Source: Companilactobacillus tucceti DSM 20183 (GTDB taxonomy: Bacteria; Bacillota; Bacilli; Lactobacillales; Lactobacillaceae). Taken from it: a stretch of 64,000 nt of DNA. A program made the position numbers and the translations under genes. Numbering within the stretch: position 1 is the stretch's first letter; each line of letters starts with the position of its first letter. The stretch is taken from positions 62,001 to 126,000 of the forward strand of contig NZ_AZDG01000001.1 of assembly GCF_001434665.1 (NCBI RefSeq), read 5' to 3'. Below, in pieces: positions 56,335-64,000 of the stretch. The notes beneath the pieces are model-generated. The model saw only the letters and a list, made by a program, of their open reading frames with translations. It had not been told where the DNA came from and did not search any database.

Positions 56335-56556
56335 ATGTTGACAATAATTCTTGTCGCAATCATTGCTTTATTAGCGGGATTGGCTGCAGGTTTCTTTATT
56401 GCTAGATGGTACATGAAAAAGTACTTTGAAGAAAACCCACCAATCAGTCCAGATATGATCAAACAAATGATGGCACAAATGGGACAAAAGCCTTCACAAA
56501 AGAAATTGAATCAAGTGATGAGCTCAATGAAAGCCCAACAAAAAAAGAAAAAATAA
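56335..56556 (+). CDS. yneF: UPF0154 family membrane protein YneF
   Basis: The 73-residue protein has one N-terminal membrane helix ([21 protein letters not shown]) and a cytoplasmic tail with [29 protein letters not shown], the family signature. It ends in polylysine. AAAGGGTGA lies before the ATG at 56335. Neighbourhood to ynzC is conserved in Firmicutes. Function is unknown. Confidence 0.93.
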   Translation: MLTIILVAIIALLAGLAAGFFIARWYMKKYFEENPPISPDMIKQMMAQMGQKPSQKKLNQVMSSMKAQQKKKK

Positions 56557-56586
56557 AAAAACTAGACGTCATGTCTAGTTTTTTTA
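56555..56586. terminator. Bidirectional terminator between yneF and plsC
   Basis: AAAAAACTAGAC (56556-56567) pairs with GTCTAGTTTTTT (56573-56584) around GTCAT. It overlaps the last codon of plsC. Confidence 0.85.
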
Positions 56587-57207
56587 TTTTTTCTTAGTTG
56601 GTATATATACGAAGCTTGGATCTATTTCGTTGTCTATTTTCTTCCAGCCTTTTTCCATATCTTCGTTTACTTTTTTTGTTTGCTCGTCATCTAATTTTGC
56701 TTTAAAATCAAAATCGATTTCTGGACCAATTCCAATTGTTATTTGTTGATGTCTTAATAAACCTGAGAACTTTAATGGTCCTTGATATACAAATGGGACT
56801 AACGGTGCTTTTGATAATTTTGCAATCAATGATGCACCACCCTTTAATTCTTCAGAGTAGCGTGTTCCTGAAGGGAACATGATCAAAACTTGTCCTTTAT
56901 TCTTCAAAGCCTTAACGGGTGTTTTGATAACTGATGGGCCAGGGTGTTTTCTGTCTACAGGGAAGGCATGTGAGTGATTTAGAATAAAACGAATAATTGG
57001 GTTTTTAAATAATTCTTGTTTTGCCATGAAAGTCGCTTCTCGTGGGGCAATAACAAGTGCAAAGAAAACTGGCTCCCACCATGTTCTATGTGGTGCTACG
57101 ATAATGTATGGCCCGTCAGGTAGATTTTCTTTACCAACAACATTAAATCTACCATTTAAAATAAAGACTAGACCTTTAACCAAAGCTCGGATAAATTTGT
57201 AAAACAT
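56584..57207 (-). CDS. plsC: 1-acyl-sn-glycerol-3-phosphate acyltransferase (variant motifs)
   Basis: PlsC acylates lysophosphatidic acid to phosphatidic acid. The acyltransferase fold is clear, but motif I reads PHRTWWEP, i.e. H-X4-E instead of NH-X4-D, and motif III reads FPSGTR rather than PEGTR. GGASLIAKLSKAPLVPFVYQGP is family-typical. The ATG at 57207, twelve bases after GGGAG, gives 207 residues and a natural membrane-anchoring N-terminus (FYKFIRALVKGLVFILNG); the ATG at 57255 lacks a ribosome-binding site. PlsX and CdsA, acting before and after it, are also encoded here. Confidence 0.87.
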   Translation of the reverse strand: MFYKFIRALVKGLVFILNGRFNVVGKENLPDGPYIIVAPHRTWWEPVFFALVIAPREATFMAKQELFKNPIIRFILNHSHAFPVDRKHPGPSVIKTPVKALKNKGQVLIMFPSGTRYSEELKGGASLIAKLSKAPLVPFVYQGPLKFSGLLRHQQITIGIGPEIDFDFKAKLDDEQTKKVNEDMEKGWKKIDNEIDPSFVYIPTKKK

Positions 57208-57269
57208 AAAGTTATCATTCTCCCTAAAATTAATTTTACTTAAATAAAATACCATAAAGTAGGTGCGTA

Positions 57270-57989
57270 ATGTCCAATTTGTCTCAAGATATAATTTCCA
57301 ATAGTGGAGTTAAAATATATCAAGATAAAGAACTCTATTCATTTAATTTAGATACCATTCTACTATATAATTTTGCAAAACCCGCAAAGAAAGGTTCAAT
57401 AGTGGACTTGTGTGCAGGAAATGGAGCAATAGGTTTGTCTTTAACTGCTAAAACAAAAGCAAAAATATATCTAGTAGAAATACAAAAGCAATTGGCTGAT
57501 TTAGCTCAAAAAGGTATCATCGAAAATAATTTGAGTGATCAAGTGGAATTGATCAACGATGATATTAGTAACGTTCAAGAATATATTACACATGATACTA
57601 TTGATACAATTGTATGCAATCCACCCTATTTTCCTATTGAAAGTCATAAACAAATAAAAGACAATCCAGTTCTTGCAATAGCTAGACATGAATTAAAAAC
57701 TAATTTATCAAAAATATTGTACATATCTAAGGTGTTATTAAAGGAAAATTCTCATTTGTATATGGTTTATAGACCAGAAAGAATGGATGAATTAATAAAA
57801 TGTTTGTTAGAAAATAAATTAAGACCAAAGAGAATTAGATTTGTCAGAACTTCAGTTAATAAGAATGCAAATTTATTGTTAGTTGATGCAGTTAAAACGG
57901 TAAATGAGTCTTCGATGATCGTTGAACCGGATTTGATTATGTATGAAAATAATGTATTGACTCAGGAGGCAAAAGATATTCTTGGATAA
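57270..57989 (+). CDS. trmN6: TrmN6-like tRNA adenine N6-methyltransferase (YabB)
   Basis: The 239-residue class-I methyltransferase starts with FNLDTILLYNFAKPAKKGSIVDLCAGNGAIGLSL in two parts, containing the SAM-binding DLCAGNGAIG, and has the catalytic NPPYF motif for N6-adenine methylation. Homologues methylate A37 of tRNA1(Val). It is paired with the GIY-YIG gene, as yabB-yazA in Bacillus. The start at 57270 follows AGGTGCGTA. It diverges from plsC. Confidence 0.9.
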   Translation: MSNLSQDIISNSGVKIYQDKELYSFNLDTILLYNFAKPAKKGSIVDLCAGNGAIGLSLTAKTKAKIYLVEIQKQLADLAQKGIIENNLSDQVELINDDISNVQEYITHDTIDTIVCNPPYFPIESHKQIKDNPVLAIARHELKTNLSKILYISKVLLKENSHLYMVYRPERMDELIKCLLENKLRPKRIRFVRTSVNKNANLLLVDAVKTVNESSMIVEPDLIMYENNVLTQEAKDILG

Positions 57990-58263
57990 TAATTATTATG
58001 TTTACATATTACTTTGCGCTGACAGTACATTTTATATAGGTACTAGTAATAATGTAGAAAAACGTGTTAAAACTCATAATTTAGGTAAAGGTGCCAAGTA
58101 TACTAAAGTAAGAAGACCAGTAAAATTACTTTATACAGAAACATTACCTAATAAATCTGAAGCCTTGAAAAGAGAAATTGAATTAAAAAAGTTTACTCGT
58201 GCTAAAAAAGAAAAATTGTTGTCTAATGCGGGAATAAATTGGCGTAACTACTTGATTAAATGA
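57982..58263 (+). CDS. yazA: GIY-YIG domain protein (YazA/UPF0213)
   Basis: The 93-residue protein is a single GIY-YIG nuclease-like domain: YYVYILLCADSTFYIGTSNNVEKR carries the YVY/YIG pair with the conserved Arg, and later EALKREIELKKFTRAKKEKL holds the Glu. The start is TTG, overlapping trmN6 by 8 bp, with AGGAGG twelve bases upstream. Cellular role is unknown. The rpsB -35 lies in its last codons. Confidence 0.9.
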   Translation: MDNNYYVYILLCADSTFYIGTSNNVEKRVKTHNLGKGAKYTKVRRPVKLLYTETLPNKSEALKREIELKKFTRAKKEKLLSNAGINWRNYLIK

Positions 58264-58280
58264 GTTTTTTTCTATATAAT
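58252..58280 (+). promoter_or_regulatory. Promoter of rpsB-tsf
   Basis: -35 TTGATT (58252-58257) lies inside the end of yazA and -10 TATAAT (58275-58280) follows at exactly 17 bp. Confidence 0.85.
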
Positions 58281-58299
58281 ATTTGCTTGTATTGAATAC

Positions 58300-58370
58300 A
58301 CACACTTAACGATTCTGTTGATGGTGCGCTAAGGCGTATCAATGGGACACGACTTAAGTGGAGGTAAAAA
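58300..58370 (+). ncRNA. Structured rpsB leader, candidate S2 regulatory element
   Basis: The 100-base leader folds into nested helices: ACTTAA (58304-58309) with TTAAGT (58354-58359), then TTGAT (58318-58322) with ATCAA (58338-58342), and an inner GCGC/GGCG-type loop. The region is GC-richer than its surroundings and includes an unpaired AATGGGACACGA stretch. It is followed by AGGAGG and the rpsB ATG. Position suggests autogenous control by S2 or rRNA mimicry; I cannot assign an RNA family with certainty. Confidence 0.5.
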
Positions 58371-58386
58371 CCAGGAGGAATTTTTT

Positions 58387-59169
58387 ATGTCAGTTATTTC
58401 TATGAAACAACTACTTGAAGCCGGTGTACATTTTGGACACCAAACAAGACGTTGGAACCCTAAGATGAAGCCATTTATCTTTACACAAAGAAATGGTATT
58501 TACATCATTGATTTACAAAAAACAGTTCGCATGATCGACGATGCTTACAACTATATGAAGGCCGTTGCTGGTGATGATGGTATCTTCTTGTTTGTTGGTA
58601 CAAAGAAGCAAGCACAAGATTCTATTGAAGAAGAAGCAAAACGTGCAGGTCAATTCTACGTTAACCATCGTTGGTTAGGTGGTACTTTGACTAACTGGAA
58701 CACAATCCAAAAACGTATTAAGAGATTAAAGGATCTTAAGGCAATGGCTGAAGATGGAACATTTGAACGCCTACCTAAGAAAGAAGTTGCCTTATTAACA
58801 AAACAACAAGCTAAGTTAGAGAAGTTCCTTGGTGGTATCGAAGATATGCCAAGAATTCCTGATGTTATGTTTATTGTTGATCCACATAAAGAAAATATTG
58901 CTGTTAACGAAGCTAAGAAACTTAACATTCCTATCGTTGCTATGGTTGATACAAATACTGACCCTGACGATATCGATGTTATCATTCCTTCAAATGATGA
59001 CGCTATTCGTGCCGTTCGTTTGATTGTTTCTAAGATGGCTGATGCTATTGTTGAAGGTCGCCAAGGTGAAGATGACATTTCAAGCGATGATTTCAATAAT
59101 GATCAAGCACAAGATGATAAATCTATTGAAAATGTAGCCGAATCATCAGATAATAATAACGAAAACTAA
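58387..59169 (+). CDS. rpsB: 30S ribosomal protein S2
   Basis: S2 binds 16S rRNA late in assembly. The 260-residue protein contains [34 protein letters not shown] and [26 protein letters not shown] in parts, plus an acidic, Asn/Asp-rich tail of about 30 residues. The ATG at 58387 has AGGAGG nine bases upstream; earlier in-frame codons fall in the structured leader. It is co-transcribed with tsf. Confidence 0.98.
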   Translation: MSVISMKQLLEAGVHFGHQTRRWNPKMKPFIFTQRNGIYIIDLQKTVRMIDDAYNYMKAVAGDDGIFLFVGTKKQAQDSIEEEAKRAGQFYVNHRWLGGTLTNWNTIQKRIKRLKDLKAMAEDGTFERLPKKEVALLTKQQAKLEKFLGGIEDMPRIPDVMFIVDPHKENIAVNEAKKLNIPIVAMVDTNTDPDDIDVIIPSNDDAIRAVRLIVSKMADAIVEGRQGEDDISSDDFNNDQAQDDKSIENVAESSDNNNEN

Positions 59170-59189
59170 AAATTAATAACTGTGAATAG

Positions 59190-59217
59190 AGTCATCTGAA
59201 TAAGATGGCTTTATTTT
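59190..59217 (+). terminator. Hairpin between rpsB and tsf, probable attenuator
   Basis: AGTCATCT (59190-59197) pairs with AGATGGCT (59203-59210), with one T-G pair, and the T-rich TTATTTTA follows. It resembles the partial terminator often found between rpsB and tsf, which lowers tsf expression. Confidence 0.55.
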
Positions 59218-59235
59218 ACGACTGGAGGATAATTG

Positions 59236-60114
59236 ATGGCTAAAATAACTGCTGCTCAAGTTAAGGAATTACGTGATAAAACAAGTGTTGGTATGATGGA
59301 CGCTAAAAAGGCTTTGGTTGCTGCTGATGGTGACATGCAAAAGGCTATTGACGAATTACGTGAAAAGGGTATTGCTAAGGCTGCCAAGAAAAATGATCGT
59401 ATCGCCGCTGAAGGTTTAGCTGAAATTGTTATTTCTGGTAACAAAGCTGCTATCTATGAAGTTAACTCAGAAACAGATTTTGTTTCATCAAATGATAAGT
59501 TCAAAGATTTAGTTGCTAAGATTGGTAAAGCTCTTGTTGAAAATGAACCAAAATCAATGGATGAAGCTTTGGCACTTAAGACAAGTGATGGCGAAACAAT
59601 TAATGATGCTATTACAGGTTTGACTGCCGTTATTGGTGAAAAAATCACTTTGAGACGTTTCCACATTGTTGAAAAGAGTGATTCACAAGTATTCGGTTCA
59701 TATCTACATAATGGTGGTTTAATTGCCGCACTTACACTTCTTAACGGTTCTGATGAAGAAGCTGCTAAGGATGTTGCTATGCACGTTGCTGCTATCAATC
59801 CAACATATCTTAACCGTGATGACGTACCTGCTGATATTTTGGAACATGAAAAGAAGATTTTCACAGAAGAAACAAAGGCTGAAGGTAAACCTGAAAAGAT
59901 TATTCCTAGAATCGTTGAAGGACGTCTAAACAAGTACTTATCAGAAATTAGTTTGGCTGATCAAGAATTTGTTAAAGATTCAGACATGACAGTTCAACAA
60001 TATGTTGAATCAAAGAAGAGCTCATTGGTATCATTCGTTCGCTTTGAAGTTGGTGAAGGAATCGAAAAAGCTCAAGATAACTTTGTTGACGAAGTTATGA
60101 ATCAAATTAAGTAA
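59236..60114 (+). CDS. tsf: Translation elongation factor Ts
   Basis: EF-Ts recycles EF-Tu-GDP. The N-terminal UBA-like segment [22 protein letters not shown], the core [12 protein letters not shown] and the C-terminal coiled coil are present. The ATG at 59236 has TGGAGG seven bases upstream and gives 292 residues. A terminator follows. Confidence 0.98.
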   Translation: MAKITAAQVKELRDKTSVGMMDAKKALVAADGDMQKAIDELREKGIAKAAKKNDRIAAEGLAEIVISGNKAAIYEVNSETDFVSSNDKFKDLVAKIGKALVENEPKSMDEALALKTSDGETINDAITGLTAVIGEKITLRRFHIVEKSDSQVFGSYLHNGGLIAALTLLNGSDEEAAKDVAMHVAAINPTYLNRDDVPADILEHEKKIFTEETKAEGKPEKIIPRIVEGRLNKYLSEISLADQEFVKDSDMTVQQYVESKKSSLVSFVRFEVGEGIEKAQDNFVDEVMNQIK

Positions 60115-60132
60115 TTAATTTTTTTGAGAGGG

Positions 60133-60167
60133 GATCGCTTAATTCTTATGAATTAAACGGTCTTTTC
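60133..60167 (+). terminator. Terminator after tsf
   Basis: GATCG and TTAATTC (60133-60145) pair with GAATTAA and CGGTC (60150-60162), with a C/A mismatch and one T-G pair, followed by TTTTCTTG. Confidence 0.7.
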
Positions 60168-60184
60168 TTGTATAATCAGCTATT

Positions 60185-60213
60185 TTTTAATGAAAAATAC
60201 TGATTAATATAAT
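60185..60213 (+). promoter_or_regulatory. Weak candidate promoter of pyrH
   Basis: -10 TATAAT (60208-60213) is perfect; the -35 TTTTAA (60185-60190), at 17 bp, is poor. Another TATAAT at 60171-60176 has no -35. Confidence 0.3.
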
Positions 60214-60267
60214 TTAGCTTAATTGATTATGTTAAAATGTTTAGTAGCAAATTTAAAGGAGAGTACT

Positions 60268-60999
60268 ATGCCTGATATCAAGTATAAAAGAATAATTTTA
60301 AAAGTTTCTGGTGAGGCTTTAGCGGGTGAGAAAGGTTTTGGAATTAACCCACCTGTTATAAAGAAGATTGCTGAACAAATCAAAAGCATTCACGAATTAG
60401 GAGTAGAAATTGCTATAGTTTGTGGTGGCGGTAACATTTGGCGTGGAGAAACCGGCGCTGAAATGGGAATGGATCGTGCTCAGGCTGATTATATGGGTAT
60501 GATGGCTACCGTTATGAACGGTTTAGCATTGCAAGATGGATTGGAGCAATTAAACGTTCCAACACGCGTACAAACATCAATTGAAATGCGCCAAGTTGCA
60601 GAACCATACATTAGAAGAAGAGCTGTTAGACATCTAGAAAAAGGTCGTGTTGTGATCTTTGCTGGTGGTACAGGTAATCCTTACTTCTCAACTGATACTA
60701 CTTCTGTTTTACGTGCAGCTGAAATTGAAGCTGATGTTATTTTAATGGCTAAGAATAATGTTGATGGTGTATATTCAGCCGATCCTAAGAAAGATCCTAA
60801 TGCTAAGAAATATGATGAATTATCACAACTTGATATTATTAATAAGAACTTGGGTGTAATGGATTCAACTGCTTCATCATTATCAATGGATAACAATATT
60901 CCATTGATCGTGTTTAATTTGAATAAACCTGAAAACATCAAACGTGTTATTCAAGGTGAAAATATTGGAACAATTATAAAGGGTGGTAATGATGACTGA
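60268..60999 (+). CDS. pyrH: UMP kinase
   Basis: PyrH phosphorylates UMP to UDP. It shows [18 protein letters not shown], the glycine-rich [13 protein letters not shown], and [20 protein letters not shown], typical of the amino-acid-kinase fold. The ATG at 60268 follows AAGGAGAGTACT and gives 243 residues; codons upstream in frame lack a ribosome-binding site. It overlaps frr by 8 bp. Confidence 0.97.
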   Translation: MPDIKYKRIILKVSGEALAGEKGFGINPPVIKKIAEQIKSIHELGVEIAIVCGGGNIWRGETGAEMGMDRAQADYMGMMATVMNGLALQDGLEQLNVPTRVQTSIEMRQVAEPYIRRRAVRHLEKGRVVIFAGGTGNPYFSTDTTSVLRAAEIEADVILMAKNNVDGVYSADPKKDPNAKKYDELSQLDIINKNLGVMDSTASSLSMDNNIPLIVFNLNKPENIKRVIQGENIGTIIKGGNDD

Positions 61000-61552
61000 T
61001 AATGTAGCGCTTTCAAAAGCAAAAGAAAATATGACAAAATCAATTGAAGTTTTGAATAGAGAACTTGCTAATATTCGTGCCGGAAAGGCAAATGCTTCAA
61101 TTCTAAATAATATTAAAGTATTCTACTATGGTACTGAAGTTCCATTAAATCAAGTTGCTTCAATCAATATTCCTGAGGCACGTGTTCTTTTGATTTCTCC
61201 ATATGACAAGACTGCTTTGGATGATATCGAACATGCTATCAATGCATCTGATTTAGGATTAAATCCTGCAAATGACGGTGATGTTATTCGATTAGTTATT
61301 CCACAACTTACAGGTGAACGCAGACAAGAGATTGCAAAGCAAGTAGGTAAAGAAGCAGAAGAAACACGTATTGCTGTCAGAAATGTAAGAAGAGATGCAA
61401 TGGACGATATCAAGAAACAACAAAAAAATGGTGACATAACAGAAGATGGATTACATGATTTAGAAGATCAAATCCAAAAAGCCACTGATAATGCTGTTTC
61501 AGAAATTAACAAACTTGCCGAAGCTAAAGAAAAGGAAATTACTGAAGGGTAA
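60992..61552 (+). CDS. frr: Ribosome recycling factor
   Basis: RRF splits post-termination ribosomes with EF-G. The 186-residue protein shows [21 protein letters not shown], the [16 protein letters not shown] segment and [21 protein letters not shown]. The second of two tandem ATGs, at 60992, is preferred on spacing from AAGGGTGG. Its stop codon sits in the loop of a perfect hairpin (61541-61560). Confidence 0.96.
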   Translation: MTDNVALSKAKENMTKSIEVLNRELANIRAGKANASILNNIKVFYYGTEVPLNQVASINIPEARVLLISPYDKTALDDIEHAINASDLGLNPANDGDVIRLVIPQLTGERRQEIAKQVGKEAEETRIAVRNVRRDAMDDIKKQQKNGDITEDGLHDLEDQIQKATDNAVSEINKLAEAKEKEITEG

Positions 61553-61569
61553 CCTTCAGTTTATTATTT
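61541..61569 (+). terminator. Hairpin around the frr stop codon
   Basis: ACTGAAGG (61541-61548) pairs perfectly with CCTTCAGT (61553-61560); the four-base loop GTAA contains the TAA stop. A T-rich stretch (TTATTATTT) runs up to the uppS ATG. It may act as an attenuator or help set uppS translation, since uppS has no clear ribosome-binding site. Confidence 0.5.
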
Positions 61570-62313
61570 ATGGCAGATCTAAATAATAGTAAACAAAATT
61601 CTGATTTGAGGGTTCCAAAGCATATTGCAATCATTATGGATGGTAATGGACGTTGGGCTAAGAGATTAGGGCAACCAAGAATTGCTGGACATAAAGAGGG
61701 CATGAATAATGTCAAACGTATTGCGATCGCCGCAAATAATCTCGGGGTAAATGTTTTAAGCCTCTATGCTTTTTCTACTGAAAATTGGACTCGTCCTAGC
61801 AAAGAAGTAAACTTTTTAATGCGTTTACCAGTAGACTTTTTCGGTACTTTTATGCCTGATTTGATTGAAGAAAATATTCGAGTTATGGTAACAGGTTTTA
61901 CTGAAAAACTTCCATCTAAAACTAAAAAAGCTGTTTTGGACGCGGTGGAAGATACTAAGCAAAATACTGGAATGATTTTAAACTTTGCCTTTAACTATGG
62001 AGGACGAGCTGAAATAGTTAATGCTGCCAAAATGTTGGCGAATCAAGCAAAAGATGGAAAGATTGATCCTGAAAATATTGACGATTCAATTTTTTCTAAA
62101 CAATTGTTGACTAGCCCGTTAGGTGAATTGTCTGATCCTGATCTATTGATCAGAACCAGTGGTGAGGAACGTATTTCTAATTTCATGTTATGGCAACTGG
62201 CATATACTGAAATGGTTTTTGATGAAACATACTGGCCAGATTTTACATCTGATAATTTAGTTAATGATATTAAGATCTTTAATGACAGAGACAGAAGATT
62301 CGGGTCTGTTTAA
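61570..62313 (+). CDS. uppS: Undecaprenyl diphosphate synthase
   Basis: UppS extends farnesyl diphosphate to the C55 carrier lipid for peptidoglycan and teichoic acids. HIAIIMDGNGRWAKRLGQPRIAGHKEG includes the catalytic Asp24; SLYAFSTENWTRP and the C-terminal DLLIRTSGEERISNFMLWQ are also diagnostic. The length of 247 residues is normal. No Shine-Dalgarno sequence lies within the usual distance of the ATG. FPP is made by ispA at 12207-13046. Confidence 0.96.
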   Translation: MADLNNSKQNSDLRVPKHIAIIMDGNGRWAKRLGQPRIAGHKEGMNNVKRIAIAANNLGVNVLSLYAFSTENWTRPSKEVNFLMRLPVDFFGTFMPDLIEENIRVMVTGFTEKLPSKTKKAVLDAVEDTKQNTGMILNFAFNYGGRAEIVNAAKMLANQAKDGKIDPENIDDSIFSKQLLTSPLGELSDPDLLIRTSGEERISNFMLWQLAYTEMVFDETYWPDFTSDNLVNDIKIFNDRDRRFGSV

Positions 62314-62326
62314 CTGGGGGAATATT

Positions 62327-63121
62327 ATGAAACAACGTGTAATTACTGCGGTAATAGCGTTAGCAATTTTTATACCAATCTTATACTTTGGCGGTATTTG
62401 GTTGGAAGTTGCTGCTGCCGTACTTGCAGCAGTCGGTGTATTTGAAATATATATTATGAGAAAGAGAATTATCGTCTCAATTGATTTTATACTTACTATA
62501 CTAGGTACTTTGGCTTTAGCTGTACCTGTTAATTTCTATCGTGGATGGACTCCAAATAGTTTTTCAAGATTGGATATTTTTTATATCTTCGCTGTGCTTT
62601 TAATGATTGTTACGGTGTTGACTAAAAATAAATTTAATTTTGAAGATGCAGCCGTTTCAGTTATTTCAATGATATATATCGGTACTGGATTTCATTATCT
62701 AGCATCGGTTAGAAACTCAAGTGGTGGTCTTGGTTTATTAATGTTCGCATTAATTGTTGTGTGGTCAACTGATATTTTTGCTTATACATTTGGTAGAAAA
62801 ATTGGTAAACATAAATTATGGCCAGCAATTAGTCCTAATAAGACATGGGAAGGTACAATTGCAGGAGTTATTTCTGCGTTAGTATTATCAGGAGTATATA
62901 TGTACTTTGTTCCTCAAAAATACTCTATGGTAACAATGCTTTTGATTGCTCTAGTCCTATCTGCGTTTGGACAAATGGGTGATTTAATTGAATCTGCTTA
63001 TAAGAGATATTATAAGGTTAAAGATTCTGGAAATATTTTACCGGGACATGGTGGAATCTTAGATAGATTTGACAGTATGTTGATCGTATTGCCACTATTA
63101 CATGTTTTTGGTTTAGTTTAA
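62327..63121 (+). CDS. cdsA: Phosphatidate cytidylyltransferase
   Basis: CdsA makes CDP-diacylglycerol from phosphatidic acid. The 264-residue protein has about eight membrane helices and ends with the CDP-alcohol signature region SPNKTWEGTIAG and GQMGDLIESAYKRYYKVKDSGNILPGHGGILDRFDS in parts. The ATG at 62327 follows GGGGGAATATT. It lies between uppS and rseP, the usual order. Confidence 0.96.
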   Translation: MKQRVITAVIALAIFIPILYFGGIWLEVAAAVLAAVGVFEIYIMRKRIIVSIDFILTILGTLALAVPVNFYRGWTPNSFSRLDIFYIFAVLLMIVTVLTKNKFNFEDAAVSVISMIYIGTGFHYLASVRNSSGGLGLLMFALIVVWSTDIFAYTFGRKIGKHKLWPAISPNKTWEGTIAGVISALVLSGVYMYFVPQKYSMVTMLLIALVLSAFGQMGDLIESAYKRYYKVKDSGNILPGHGGILDRFDSMLIVLPLLHVFGLV

Positions 63122-63139
63122 AGGTTTGTGGAGGTTAAA

Positions 63140-64000
63140 ATGACCGCAATAATTACATTTATTATTGTCTTTGGGATATTGGTGGTTGTTCATGAATTTG
63201 GACATTATTATGCAGCTAAAAAGTCAGGTATCTTGGTACGTGAGTTTTCAGTTGGTATGGGCCCAAAGCTTTATGCATATCGGAAGAATAATACAACATA
63301 CACATTGCGGCTTTTACCGTTAGGTGGCTATGTTAGAATGGCTGGATCTCAAGAAGACGATTCTGAGATAAAGCCAGGAACAATGGCTTCACTATTAATA
63401 ACAGGCGACAAAGTTACAAAAATAATTACTTCAAGTAAAGTTTATGATGCACAAGCGGTTCCAGTTCAAATCTCTAAAGCAGATTTGGTCGATGATTTAA
63501 CAATAGAAGGTTACGAAAATGGTGATGAATCAGAAATTAAGCATTATGATGTAGATCATGATGCGACTATTGTTGAAGAAGATGGAACTGAAGTACAAAT
63601 AGCGCCACGAGACGTTCAGTTACAGTCAGTATCAGTTTGGAAAAGAATGATCACAAATTTTGCCGGACCCTTTAATAATTTTATTCTAGCAATTGTTTGT
63701 GCAATTATTGCAGCATTTATGATGAATGGTATCCCAATGCAAACAAATCAATTGGGACACATTGAAAGTAACAGTGTTGCAAAATCTGCTGGACTAAAGA
63801 GCAATGATAAAATTTTGGCTGTCGGTAATAAAACGACTTCAAATTGGACTACTTTGACTGAAACAATTAGAGATAATCCAGGTAAAAAGGTTGATTTAAA
63901 AGTTGAGTCTAAAGGTAATATAAAGCATGTCACAGTAGTGCCTAAAATTATTAAGGTCTCAGGTCAGAAATATGGACAATTGGGTATTATGGCTAAAAGA
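63140..64000 (+). CDS. rseP: RIP metalloprotease RseP, 5' part (cut by window end)
   Basis: This site-2 membrane protease cleaves anti-sigma factors or signal peptides in the membrane. The open frame of 287 codons runs off the window. The zinc motif HEFGH is at residues 18-22 in the first membrane helix; GPKLYAYRKNNTTYTLRLLPLGGYVRMAG follows in parts. The second helix region NFAGPFNNFILAIVCAIIAAF begins near residue 174, and a PDZ domain starts after about residue 200 (VAKSAGLKSNDKILAVGNK). The LDG motif with the third zinc ligand must lie beyond the window. GGAGGTTAAA precedes the ATG. Confidence 0.95.
   Translation, partial: MTAIITFIIVFGILVVVHEFGHYYAAKKSGILVREFSVGMGPKLYAYRKNNTTYTLRLLPLGGYVRMAGSQEDDSEIKPGTMASLLITGDKVTKIITSSKVYDAQAVPVQISKADLVDDLTIEGYENGDESEIKHYDVDHDATIVEEDGTEVQIAPRDVQLQSVSVWKRMITNFAGPFNNFILAIVCAIIAAFMMNGIPMQTNQLGHIESNSVAKSAGLKSNDKILAVGNKTTSNWTTLTETIRDNPGKKVDLKVESKGNIKHVTVVPKIIKVSGQKYGQLGIMAKR

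Noticed and set aside
58656-59096. Long antisense frame (146 codons) inside rpsB, minus strand
   Set aside because: It is a shadow of the biased codon use of a highly expressed gene, with no ribosome-binding site or family resemblance.
59454-59933. Long antisense frame (159 codons) inside tsf, minus strand
   Set aside because: Same reason: codon-bias shadow of tsf, serine-rich nonsense protein, no start signals.

Overview
The window is a continuous stretch of core chromosome from a low-GC Gram-positive bacterium, most likely a member of the Lactobacillaceae. The basis is AT-rich codon use, strong AGGAGG-type ribosome-binding sites, frequent TTG starts, Firmicutes gene order (rplU-prp-rpmA; xseAB-ispA-tlyA-recN; gmk-rpoZ-priA-fmt-rsmB-stp-pknB-rsgA-rpe-thiN; smc-ftsY-ylxM-ffh; rpsB-tsf-pyrH-frr-uppS-cdsA-rseP) and a Firmicutes-type LexA with its operator. 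Species cannot be fixed from the sequence alone. There is no rRNA, prophage, insertion sequence, CRISPR array or plasmid gene.

Layout. 1-2.3 kb: miaA and ynbB. 2.3-7.1 kb: the most variable part, with a 36-residue micro-ORF, tRNA-Arg(TCT), two small unknown genes, a type-B carboxylesterase, a small three-helix membrane protein and a large polytopic membrane protein. 7.1-15.6 kb: rplU-prp-rpmA behind an L21 leader, efp, Asp23-family gene, nusB, folD, xseAB, ispA, tlyA and recN. 15.6-15.9 kb: a YolD-like small gene facing recN, behind two LexA-like operators. 16-26.6 kb: nucleotide, primosome, translation-initiation and Ser/Thr kinase/phosphatase genes. 26.6-32.5 kb: rpmB, an Asp23-family/DAK pair, recG, plsX and acpP. 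32.6-42.1 kb: rnc-smc-ftsY-ylxM-ffh, then rpsP-rimM-trmD and rplS. 42.2-53.7 kb: an 11-gene purine operon, purEKCSQLFMNHD, that supplies every step from PRPP to IMP except purB. 53.7-58.3 kb: a LysR regulator, a YbaK-type deacylase, lexA, ynzC, yneF, plsC, a TrmN6-like methyltransferase and a GIY-YIG protein. 58.3-64 kb: rpsB-tsf, pyrH-frr-uppS-cdsA and the 5' part of rseP, cut by the window end.

How it works together. Most genes run on the + strand in long operons separated by clear intrinsic terminators. Ribosomal-protein genes (rplU, rpsP, rplS, rpsB) each have their own near-consensus promoter packed against, or inside, the end of the preceding unit, and three of them have an untranslated leader. 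DNA repair is represented by recN, recG, priA, lexA and the LexA-controlled YolD-like gene.

Most of the window is ordinary housekeeping sequence, and I found no convincing new multi-gene system. The best leads are the tandem LexA-like operators at the YolD-like gene, the structured rpsB leader, the unassigned 36-residue micro-ORF, a PurF that appears to have lost its iron-sulfur ligands, and a PlsC with substituted active-site motifs.
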